From assembly GCA_900553785.1 (NCBI GenBank), contig USES01000002.1:1-64000 (forward strand): 64,000 nt of DNA, given 5' to 3'. Source of the stretch: an uncultured Clostridium sp. (GTDB taxonomy: Bacteria > Bacillota > Clostridia > TANB77 > CAG-465). This document shows, one piece after another, positions 34,411 to 41,848 of the stretch; positions within the stretch are counted from its first letter, which is position 1; every line of letters starts with the position of its first letter. Made by a program: the position numbers and the translations under genes. The notes under the pieces are model-generated. The model did not search any database. It had not been told where the DNA came from and saw only the letters and a program-made list of their open reading frames with translations.

Positions 34411-35193
34411 TTATTTTTTAATTGTAAATCTTTTTTTAGTTTCTTCTATACTTTGCTCTATTTTATTCTTGGAATTTGAGATAGATTGCTTTGTCCTTAA
34501 TATAAATTCATCACGTCTTTTTTTCATTTCTTGGCGTTTTTCTTCTATTGTACATTTAAGGCTAGGGAAGGCTTTAACAAGACGTCCAAATAAACCACGA
34601 CGTGCAAGTAATACTTCTTTTACTTTCTTTGTTATTTCTACAGTGCTGTCCTTTTTAACTTCTACTGCTAAATGTTTAATTGAAGATATTATATTAAATG
34701 AAATTATATTATCTGTTATAAATATAACGGCAAGAATAGAAGATATGATGTATTTAATATTTTGTGGTATTAGACCTATCCACTCTGTAAATTTAGGAGT
34801 TAGGAAACACAACATAATAGTTCCAATAATGCCAAAAAATATTGAATTTATAAGACAAACTCTTCCATTAATATTAAATTTCTTTTTAGAATAGTCCCAC
34901 CATCTAGCTTTAAATAGTTTTTCCATTAGAAAACTTGTAATATATTCAATAACAGATGCAATAACTGATGATAGTACAAATGTTACTATATAGTCGGATG
35001 TGTAATTTTTAAGCAAAAGGGAAATAGCTAGTCCACCACAACCATAAATTGGGCAATATGGGCCTATTAGAAATCCTCTGTTTATGAATTTTTTACTACT
35101 TAGACTAACGAAAGTTACTTCTATCATCCACCCAATTATTGAATATGTGAGGAATAATAAAAATAAATCTATGATATAATTTAATGTTCCCAT
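34411..35193 (-). CDS. CmpB-type putative ABC transporter permease
   Basis: 260 aa. LFLTYSIIGWMIEVTFVSLS, KFINRGFLIGPYCPIYGCGG and EKLFKARWWDYSKKKFNING are the signature of the ABC_trans_CmpB family (four to five membrane helices). The C-terminal 90 residues are a charged cytoplasmic tail. Despite the family name no ATPase partner is nearby, and transport has not been shown for the family. Confidence 0.85.
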   Translation of the reverse strand: MGTLNYIIDLFLLFLTYSIIGWMIEVTFVSLSSKKFINRGFLIGPYCPIYGCGGLAISLLLKNYTSDYIVTFVLSSVIASVIEYITSFLMEKLFKARWWDYSKKKFNINGRVCLINSIFFGIIGTIMLCFLTPKFTEWIGLIPQNIKYIISSILAVIFITDNIISFNIISSIKHLAVEVKKDSTVEITKKVKEVLLARRGLFGRLVKAFPSLKCTIEEKRQEMKKRRDEFILRTKQSISNSKNKIEQSIEETKKRFTIKK

Positions 35194-35277
35194 AATTTCA
35201 CCTCATATTTTTATTGTAAATTTTGTCAAAAACAATTATAATATATACGAAAGGAAATTTCAATATAGGTGATTTAT

Positions 35278-35817
35278 ATGGAAAGATTTAAGAAAGCTAC
35301 TATAGCAAATGTATTTGTATCTATTGCATTTATTTTGCTTGGTCTTATGCTTACATTTAAACCTAATGTAACGCTTAGCATAATAGTTAATGTTATAGGA
35401 ATTATAATTGTTGCATTTGGAGTACTAAAATTATTCAACTATTTTAAATTAAAAACAGATTTTGTTGTTTTTGAGTATGATTTGTTTTTTGGAATTATCG
35501 GTATAGTGATGGGTATAGTTGTGATGGTTTTTGGAAGAGAGGTTGCATCTCTATTTAGAGTAGTTATTGGAATTTGGATAATATATAATGCAATATTGAG
35601 AGTACAATTGTCACTTTATCTAAAAAAAGTTAATTCACCTGCTTGGACATATACAATAATCTTTGCAGTACTTATATTAATTTGTGGTGTATATATTACT
35701 TTTAGAGCAAATGCAATAATAAGCACAATAGGCATAGTTATGATTATTTATGCTATAATGGACTTGATAGAAAATATGATTACTTTAAAGAATTTGAAAA
35801 ATATATATATTCAGTAA
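35278..35817 (+). CDS. HdeD/DUF308 family membrane protein
   Basis: 179 aa from the ATG at 35278 (AGGTGA 6 bases upstream). Six short hydrophobic helices in three pairs, with the repeated pattern LGLMLTFKPNVTLSIIVNVI, FGIIGIVMGIVVMVFG and ISTIGIVMIIYAIMDL, typical of DUF308/HdeD. In enterobacteria HdeD helps in acid stress; the role in Firmicutes is unknown. Confidence 0.75.
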   Translation: MERFKKATIANVFVSIAFILLGLMLTFKPNVTLSIIVNVIGIIIVAFGVLKLFNYFKLKTDFVVFEYDLFFGIIGIVMGIVVMVFGREVASLFRVVIGIWIIYNAILRVQLSLYLKKVNSPAWTYTIIFAVLILICGVYITFRANAIISTIGIVMIIYAIMDLIENMITLKNLKNIYIQ

Positions 35818-35852
35818 ATTGTAAATGTAAGATAGTTTATAAAAAATATTTA

Positions 35853-35878
35853 AAGAGGGACTTCAATTTGTCCCTCTT
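35853..35878. terminator. Bidirectional terminator
   Basis: AAGAGGGAC (35853-35861) with GTCCCTCTT (35870-35878). The M15 gene's stop codon overlaps the right arm. Confidence 0.8.
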
Positions 35879-36524
35879 AAAATTTGTTTGTAAGTTTTCT
35901 CCAAGTGTTGCAACCAACAATTCCGTCTTGGGATAAACCATTAGCTTTTTGAAATCTTTGAACTGCCGCTTTTGTTTTAGCCCCAAATATTCCGTCTATA
36001 TTTCCAAGGTTATAACCTATGTAAGTTAATGCATCTTGCAAAACCATTACATATACACCTCGGCTACCTTGTTTAATTAGAGGGTAACCTCCAGTAGGAC
36101 ATGCAGGTGTGCCTGTTCTGCCATCTACATGCACCCAGGTTGGTGTAAGAGAAGCTGGTTCAACATAGCCAAATATGCCTAAATCTATTGCAAGGTTACG
36201 TAGTTTGTTTCTTTCAGCATTTGTCATTGTTTGACCCATATCTATTGCCATACCGGCATAATGTTGTGACATTCCTGCGTGTCCGCCTTGCCAAATTCTT
36301 TTAAAAGCATAACCTACATATATTGGTTTACCCCAGGCTAAACGCAATTTATTCCATTTTTGCATAAACTGTTTGCTGGTCCATATAAGATTAGAGTTAG
36401 AACTTCCCATAAATTCTCCAACTGTTAAACTTCTGCCAGTAGAATATGGCATTGGTTCAGTTGTATTTCTGTCGTATGTTTCAATTTTGTTTGTGTCACT
36501 GTTATATATTAAAATTTTTGGCAT
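35877..36524 (-). CDS. M15-type peptidase with peptidoglycan-binding domain, no signal peptide
   Basis: 215 aa from the ATG at 36524 (AAGGAG upstream; the 36635 start adds an unlikely tail). Middle: GHAGMSQHYAGMAIDMGQ and TWVHVDGR are the zinc ligands of a D,D-carboxypeptidase/M15 family. C-terminus: PG_binding_1 repeat, SRGVYVMVLQDALTYIGYNL, DGIFGAKTKAAVQRFQKANG and LSQDGIVGCNTWRKL. No signal peptide, as in phage endolysins. No holin gene is adjacent. Confidence 0.8.
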   Translation of the reverse strand: MPKILIYNSDTNKIETYDRNTTEPMPYSTGRSLTVGEFMGSSNSNLIWTSKQFMQKWNKLRLAWGKPIYVGYAFKRIWQGGHAGMSQHYAGMAIDMGQTMTNAERNKLRNLAIDLGIFGYVEPASLTPTWVHVDGRTGTPACPTGGYPLIKQGSRGVYVMVLQDALTYIGYNLGNIDGIFGAKTKAAVQRFQKANGLSQDGIVGCNTWRKLTNKF

Positions 36525-36766
36525 AGTTTTTCTCCTTATATAATATATAATATTCAAAAAAAGCCAAGTTGTTAAGTAACTAATGAAACATTTTAAGAAA
36601 CACATAACAAATAAAACTTTGTGAATAAAGTTCACAACTTTGTAGTTTTATAATATATTCGTTTTGTCATTAAAGTTTTAATTTTGAATACAATATATAT
36701 GTAAAATAAGGTTGAAAAATATATGCTTTTGTGATAGATTATACATGTAAATAGGAGGTTTTAATT

Positions 36767-37267
36767 ATGGAATTTACGGATAAAGTAAAAGATGTAAGTA
36801 AAAAAGTAGGAGATGTTGCTGCAAGCACGTATAAAACGGTAGCAGACAAATCTAATCAAATGATAAAAAATGCAAAACTAAAAATGCAAATAAGTGAGAT
36901 TGAAGAAGAAATTGCTTTGATGTACAGTGACTTTGGAAAGAGAATATATAAATCTTATGAAGAAGGTATTGTTGTTGAAGGTTTTGAGAAAGAGTGCAAG
37001 AAGATAGAAAAAATGTTTAAAGAGATAGATACTCTTGAAACTAAAGGACTTCAAAATAAGAACTTGAGAAAATGTGCTGGGTGTGGAGAAACTATACCTC
37101 TAGACAGTAAATTCTGTCCAACATGTGGAGAAAAACAAAAGAAAATAAAAGTAGCAAGTGAGGAAAAAGAGGATGAGGCTCCTATTGTTAAAGTTTGCCC
37201 AGAGTGTGGTACTGAATTTGGACCAGAAGTAAACTTCTGTACAAAATGTGGAGTAAAATTGAATTAA
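36767..37267 (+). CDS. Double zinc-ribbon protein with coiled coil
   Basis: 166 aa. An amphipathic coiled-coil N-terminus (residues 1-95) is followed by two zinc ribbons: CAGCGETIPLDSKFCPTCG and CPECGTEFGPEVNFCTKCG. No catalytic domain. Such proteins are common in Clostridia and may scaffold or sense at the membrane; function unknown. AGGAGG precedes the ATG. 9 bp before ftsY and probably cotranscribed. Confidence 0.7.
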   Translation: MEFTDKVKDVSKKVGDVAASTYKTVADKSNQMIKNAKLKMQISEIEEEIALMYSDFGKRIYKSYEEGIVVEGFEKECKKIEKMFKEIDTLETKGLQNKNLRKCAGCGETIPLDSKFCPTCGEKQKKIKVASEEKEDEAPIVKVCPECGTEFGPEVNFCTKCGVKLN

Positions 37268-37276
37268 GGAGTTTTT

Positions 37277-38155
37277 ATGATATTTTCAAAAATTAAAGAG
37301 GCATTTAGTAAAAGCTTGTCTAGCATATTTAAATCTAGTACTGACGTAGAAGAAATAGTAGAACAAATAGAAGAAACTCTTATATTAGCAGATGTGGGTG
37401 TAAAAACTGCAACTGAGATTTGCGATAGCATGCGTAAAAAGTTAAAAAAAGCAGACGATACATCTGATGAGGCCGTAAAGGCTTTGCTAAAAGAAGAGCT
37501 TACATCAATACTTGAAAAAGAAAATGAATCTGTAAAAGAAGATTTTTCAAAAAAAGTAATATTAGTTGTAGGTGTAAATGGAGTAGGAAAAACTACATCC
37601 ATTGCAAAACTTTCTAATATATATAAAAAGATGGGAAAAAAGGTTATGCTTGTTGCAGGGGATACTTTTAGAGCAGGGGCACGTGAACAATTAGAGATTT
37701 GGTCTGAAGTTGCAGGAGTTGAATGTATTTCTGGAAAAGATAATGCTGATCCAGCATCAGTAATATTCGATGGTTCTAAGGCTTTCTCTGAAAAAAACTA
37801 TGATGTACTTATTTGTGATACTGCAGGAAGATTGCACAACAAAAAGAATCTTATGGATGAAATAGAAAAGATAAAGAGAACTGTAGATAAAAATGTTGTG
37901 GATTGCGAAAAAGAAGTTTTGATGGTAATTGATGCAACAACTGGCCAAAATGCAGTAGAGCAGGCTAAAGCTTTTTATGACAGGACAAGCGTTGATGGCA
38001 TAATTTTAACTAAGCTTGATTCTACAGCAAAAGGTGGAGTAGTGTTTAGTATTATAAATGAACTAAACATTCCTATTAAGTATATAGGTATAGGAGAAAA
38101 AATAGAAGATATTAAAAAGTTTGACGCAAAAGAATTTGTAGATAGTATAATATAG
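37277..38155 (+). CDS. ftsY: Signal recognition particle receptor FtsY
   Basis: GTPase that docks ribosome-SRP complexes on the membrane. 292 aa, lacking the long acidic A domain, as in many Firmicutes. N domain (1-85), then G domain: GVNGVGKTTSIAKL (G1), DTFRAGAREQL (G2), DTAGRLHNKKNLM (G3), TKLDSTAKGG (G4) and GIGEKIEDIKKFDA (G5/closing loop). AAGGAG precedes the ATG. Between the zinc-ribbon gene and a mutase-like gene. Confidence 0.96.
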   Translation: MIFSKIKEAFSKSLSSIFKSSTDVEEIVEQIEETLILADVGVKTATEICDSMRKKLKKADDTSDEAVKALLKEELTSILEKENESVKEDFSKKVILVVGVNGVGKTTSIAKLSNIYKKMGKKVMLVAGDTFRAGAREQLEIWSEVAGVECISGKDNADPASVIFDGSKAFSEKNYDVLICDTAGRLHNKKNLMDEIEKIKRTVDKNVVDCEKEVLMVIDATTGQNAVEQAKAFYDRTSVDGIILTKLDSTAKGGVVFSIINELNIPIKYIGIGEKIEDIKKFDAKEFVDSII

Positions 38156-38163
38156 GTGTTGTA

Positions 38164-38874
38164 ATGAAACTAATTATAATGAGACATAGTGATTGTGTTG
38201 GTTTGAAAGATAATATAATAAATGGTTGGTTAGATTTAGAACTTACTGATGAAGGAAAGAAAAAAGCCTGGCAGAAAGCTCAGCTCTTAAAGGTTGAAAA
38301 AATAGATGTGGCTTTTTCTTCATATCTTTCTAGAACTTATGATACTGCAAATATTGTTATAAAAGCATTAGGGCAAAATATTAAAGTTGAACAAGACATA
38401 AGGTTAAATGAAAGACATTATGGCGCATTCCAGGGTATGGAAAGAGAAAATGCGTATAAGATCTCAAGTTATAATACTTTATCTACTTCAGCGGATAGGC
38501 TTAATAATAGGCTTATACCTATAGATGATGAAAGATACAATAAACAGCTTACAGAGTATAGTAAAAAGTTAGGAATACCTAAAGATAAACTTTTACTTCC
38601 AAGGTCAGAAAGCATAATTGATGTTGAAACAAGAGTGTTGTCTTTTCTAAAAGAAAAGGTATTTATACCAGAAAACGAAGATAAAACTATCCTTGTAGTA
38701 GGTCATGCAAATACGGTTAAGCTTATAACAAAATATATTGAATCATTAAATTATGAAGAAACTTCAAAACTTAGGTTTGCTACTTGTGGAATGAATATAT
38801 ATAACATAGAGTATAAAGATTCTAAAATAAATGTTTTGAATATTCAAAGAATAAATGATGAATATGTGTATTAA
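38164..38874 (+). CDS. gpmA: Histidine phosphatase, 2,3-BPG-dependent phosphoglycerate mutase-like
   Basis: 236 aa. The active-site start is MRHSDC, with Ser for the usual Gly of RHG; GWLDLELTDEG, LNERHYGAFQG and VVGHANTVK follow, giving both catalytic His and the 2,3-BPG-dependent mutase layout (GW-x-D, LNERHYG). It interconverts 3- and 2-phosphoglycerate if fully active; the Gly to Ser change and the divergent middle leave a broader phosphatase possible. Nine bases after ftsY. Confidence 0.75.
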   Translation: MKLIIMRHSDCVGLKDNIINGWLDLELTDEGKKKAWQKAQLLKVEKIDVAFSSYLSRTYDTANIVIKALGQNIKVEQDIRLNERHYGAFQGMERENAYKISSYNTLSTSADRLNNRLIPIDDERYNKQLTEYSKKLGIPKDKLLLPRSESIIDVETRVLSFLKEKVFIPENEDKTILVVGHANTVKLITKYIESLNYEETSKLRFATCGMNIYNIEYKDSKINVLNIQRINDEYVY

Positions 38875-38903
38875 AAAGATACGGCTATTTTACCGTATCT
38901 TTT
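38874..38903. terminator. Bidirectional terminator
   Basis: AAAAGATACGG (38874-38884) with CCGTATCTTTT (38893-38903) between converging genes. Confidence 0.85.
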
Positions 38904-39466
38904 ATAATATTTAAAACCTTATCTAAATTTTGCTTGCTTTCAGAAGAAAATGAGATAAGTTCTTTATCTGAAAACAAAGCTTTTGTAATATCTTTTACGG
39001 CAGTGTTTTGTTTTGATACAGATAATTTGTCTGATTTGTTTAAAATTACTGTAAAGTTATGCCCTGATGAGGCAAGCCAGTCGTACATTTGTCTGTCTTC
39101 CTTAGATGGCAGATGTCTTATGTCTATAAGTAAAATGATATGACGAATGTTTTTGTTATACTCTAAAAAGTAATTTGTAAGAGCGTTTATATTCTCTTTT
39201 TCTTTTTGAGACATAGTAGAGTAACCATAACCTGGTAAGTCTACAATATAATATGAGTTGTCTACTAAAAAGTAGTTTAAACTTTTTGTCTTACCTGGTG
39301 TTGCTCCTACTTTTGCTGTATTTTTGTTGTTTGTTAAGCTGTTTATAAACGAGGATTTACCTACATTAGATTTACCAGCTATTGCTATAATTGGTAAGTC
39401 ATCACGAATAATAGCTGACTTATCAAAAGCTGACTTAATAAATTTTACATTTTTTAAATATTCCAT
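38885..39466 (-). CDS. engB: Ribosome-biogenesis GTPase EngB (YsxC)
   Basis: 193 aa GTPase for late 50S assembly. G1 GKSNVGKSSFINSL, G2 GATPGKTKSLNYF, G3 VDLPGYGYS, G4 LNKSDKL. Follows serS by 3 bp and is translated with it. The usual partner lonA is absent. Confidence 0.95.
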   Translation of the reverse strand: MEYLKNVKFIKSAFDKSAIIRDDLPIIAIAGKSNVGKSSFINSLTNNKNTAKVGATPGKTKSLNYFLVDNSYYIVDLPGYGYSTMSQKEKENINALTNYFLEYNKNIRHIILLIDIRHLPSKEDRQMYDWLASSGHNFTVILNKSDKLSVSKQNTAVKDITKALFSDKELISFSSESKQNLDKVLNIIKDTVK

Positions 39467-39469
39467 AAA

Positions 39470-40768
39470 TTATCCTTTTTTATTCTTTGGCACTATTTTT
39501 TCTATTCCACCCATATATGGTCTTAAAGCAACTGGAATAGATATACTTCCATCTTCATTATAGTTGTTTTCAATAAATGCTATAAGTCCACGAGGTGTTG
39601 CAAGAACTGTGTTATTTAATGTAGTTAAGAAGTAGTTACCTTTTTCTTCAGAACGAGCACGTATTCCTAATCTTCTTGCTTGCGCATCACCAAGTGTTGA
39701 ACAACTTCCAACTTCAAAATATTTTTTCTGTCTTGGTGACCAAGCTTCAACATCGCAAGACTTAACTTTTAAATCTGCTAAATCTCCACTACAACATTCA
39801 AGTGTTCTTACAGGTACATCAAGACTTCTGAAAAATTCTACTGTATAGCTCCACATTTTATTGTACCAGTCCATTGCTTCTTCAGGACGGCAAAGTACTA
39901 CCATTTCTTGTTTTTCAAATTGGTGTACTCTGTAAATTCCACGCTCTTCTAGACCGTGTGCACCAACTTCTTTTCTAAAGCATGGAGAGTATGATGTAAG
40001 GGCAAGAGGAAGACGAGTCTCATCTATAGTTTGACCTTTAAATTTTCCTATCATAGAGTGTTCGCTTGTTCCGATTAAAAATAAATCTTCACCCTCTATT
40101 TTATACATCATTGCGTCCATTTCTTCAAAGCTCATAACACCGTTTACAACGTCACTTCTTATCATGAAAGGAGGCACGCAATATGTGAAACCTTTGCTAA
40201 TCATAAAATCTCTAGCATAACTTAACATTGATGAATGAATACGAGCAATATCTCCCATAAGATAGTAAAAACCATTTCCACTTGTTCTGCCAGCACTTTC
40301 TTTATCTAGTCCATCAAATGTATTTAGTATGTCTGCGTGATAAGGAATTTCATAATCTGGTACAACAGGCTCACCGAATTTCTCATTTTCTACATTTTGA
40401 CTGTCATCTTTTCCTATAGGAACAGATGCATCTATTATGTTTGGTATTATCATCATTTTTTCTTTAAGAGTTTGAGAAACAGTTGCTTCTTTTGACTCAA
40501 TAGAGTTAAGGTCTTCGTTTATTTTTACAACTTCTTGTTTTTTAGAGTTAGCTTTATCTAGTTCCTTATTTCTCATAAGCAATCCTATTTCTTGGCTTAT
40601 GCTATTACGACGAGTTCTAAGCTCATCTCCTGTTTGCTTTAATGAGCGAAGCTCTTTATCTAACTCGATTACTTCATCAACCAAGTGAAGCTTATGATCT
40701 TGAAATTTTTTCTTAATATTTTCTTTTACTATTTCTGGATTTTCTCTAACAAATTTTATGTCTAACAT
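39470..40768 (-). CDS. serS: Seryl-tRNA synthetase
   Basis: 432 aa class II synthetase. N-terminal coiled-coil arm (about 30-100) that grips the tRNA-Ser long variable arm; motif 2 SPCFRKEVGAHGLEERGIYR; HQFEKQEMVVLCRPEE; motif 3 LNNTVLATPRGLIAFIEN. GGGGT precedes the ATG. A promoter with TTGAAA-17-TATAAT lies upstream. No T-box leader was seen. Confidence 0.97.
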   Translation of the reverse strand: MLDIKFVRENPEIVKENIKKKFQDHKLHLVDEVIELDKELRSLKQTGDELRTRRNSISQEIGLLMRNKELDKANSKKQEVVKINEDLNSIESKEATVSQTLKEKMMIIPNIIDASVPIGKDDSQNVENEKFGEPVVPDYEIPYHADILNTFDGLDKESAGRTSGNGFYYLMGDIARIHSSMLSYARDFMISKGFTYCVPPFMIRSDVVNGVMSFEEMDAMMYKIEGEDLFLIGTSEHSMIGKFKGQTIDETRLPLALTSYSPCFRKEVGAHGLEERGIYRVHQFEKQEMVVLCRPEEAMDWYNKMWSYTVEFFRSLDVPVRTLECCSGDLADLKVKSCDVEAWSPRQKKYFEVGSCSTLGDAQARRLGIRARSEEKGNYFLTTLNNTVLATPRGLIAFIENNYNEDGSISIPVALRPYMGGIEKIVPKNKKG

Positions 40769-40802
40769 AACTATTACCCCTTTAACTTTAAATTTACAAT
40801 AT

Positions 40803-40831
40803 TATATTACACAAGTGTCCTATTTTCAAGA
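40803..40831 (-). promoter_or_regulatory. Sigma-A promoter of serS-engB
   Basis: On the minus strand TTGAAA (complement of 40826-40831), 17-bp spacer, TATAAT (complement of 40803-40808). Confidence 0.75.
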
Positions 40832-41010
40832 TAACAATTGCAATTTGTGTATGTGCAAAGTACATAAAAATCTTGATGTAACAAATATAATTGATGTTAA
40901 TATTACAAAAATGTAATATTATTGTAACAAAGCATTAACTTCTGTTGCGTGGCAATATTTTATATGATAAACTAATGCAAATTGGTAGTGTAAAATGAGG
41001 TGAGTTGTAT

Positions 41011-41424
41011 ATGGATTACACGACAAGTAAGGCATTTGTTATTGGAATAGGAATATTTGTAACTCTTATAATCGTAGGATCACTTATCCTAGTTTTTACT
41101 ACAATTGCTGATATATATAACGCAACTGAAAATACTAATACATCAATTGCATCTCAGTTTGATAATGTTTATTCAATGTATTCAGGAGCCTCACTAAATG
41201 CACTTAATTTAATGAATACACTTAGAAAATATGAAACAGATAGCCAAATTAGAATTGGAGTTGGCTTTAAAGGTGAAGATATAAACTATGCTGGGAGTAA
41301 TGCAGGACTTTTAAATGAACTTAACACTAGTATAGAAGAAGGAACTTTAGGGTATGAAAAGATGTTTGATGTGTCAGTGATAGAAGATAACAATATAATA
41401 AGGATAATATTTTCTGAAAAATAG
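41011..41424 (+). CDS. Pseudopilin-like surface protein A
   Basis: 137 aa from the ATG at 41011 (AGGTGAG 6 bases upstream). A short head (MDYTTSKAFV), one membrane helix (IGIGIFVTLIIVGSLILVFT) and a small outside domain starting with a Thr/Asn-rich coil. It opens a run of four genes with the same topology and 9-16 bp spacing, like minor pilins of Tad- or type II-related systems. No pilin Glu5 and no recognised family. Confidence 0.5.
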   Translation: MDYTTSKAFVIGIGIFVTLIIVGSLILVFTTIADIYNATENTNTSIASQFDNVYSMYSGASLNALNLMNTLRKYETDSQIRIGVGFKGEDINYAGSNAGLLNELNTSIEEGTLGYEKMFDVSVIEDNNIIRIIFSEK

Positions 41425-41433
41425 GAGGTAGCG

Positions 41434-41838
41434 ATGGAGTCTTCTGGTGAACAAGCTCTTTTGATAGGAGTTAATGTATTTATTTTGATTATTGCATTAA
41501 CATGTGCAATTATGCTAATGTCGACTGTACTTAACATATCTAATGCAGCAAATACAGTTATAAAAACAAATACAACATCTAGTTTAATGCCTCTATATGG
41601 TGAAACTAATGAAAGAATATATACAGGAGAACAAGTATTAGCAGAAATTGCTGAATATAATTCACCTACAGCTAATATTAGAAATAAAATGATTTTAAAA
41701 TTGAAGATAGGCGATAAGTATGAAGAAGTAGGAAACGTTGTTGCTTTTACAAAAGATAGACTAGATTCAGATTATCATTTAAGGTATGATGGAAAATCCG
41801 GAGAAAAGTATGTATATATTTTTGAAAAAATAAATTAG
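41434..41838 (+). CDS. Pseudopilin-like surface protein B
   Basis: 134 aa: short head, one membrane helix (ALLIGVNVFILIIALTCAIM), then an outside domain with the segment EEVGNVVAFTKDRLDSDYHL. Same layout and size as protein A. AGGAGG precedes the ATG and the gene is 9 bp after its neighbour. Unrecognised. Confidence 0.5.
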   Translation: MESSGEQALLIGVNVFILIIALTCAIMLMSTVLNISNAANTVIKTNTTSSLMPLYGETNERIYTGEQVLAEIAEYNSPTANIRNKMILKLKIGDKYEEVGNVVAFTKDRLDSDYHLRYDGKSGEKYVYIFEKIN

Positions 41839-41848
41839 GAGGTAGTAA

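Noticed and set aside
32793..36524. Prophage remnant around the two wall peptidases
   Set aside because: No phage structural, holin or integrase genes nearby; ordinary chromosomal genes are interleaved.
36636..36766. Regulatory RNA before the zinc-ribbon gene
   Set aside because: AT-rich sequence without stable stems or a well-spaced promoter.
40769..41010. T-box leader of serS (and of glyS at 61715-61736)
   Set aside because: No T-box TGGNACC element or antiterminator; the gaps hold ordinary promoters or are too short.
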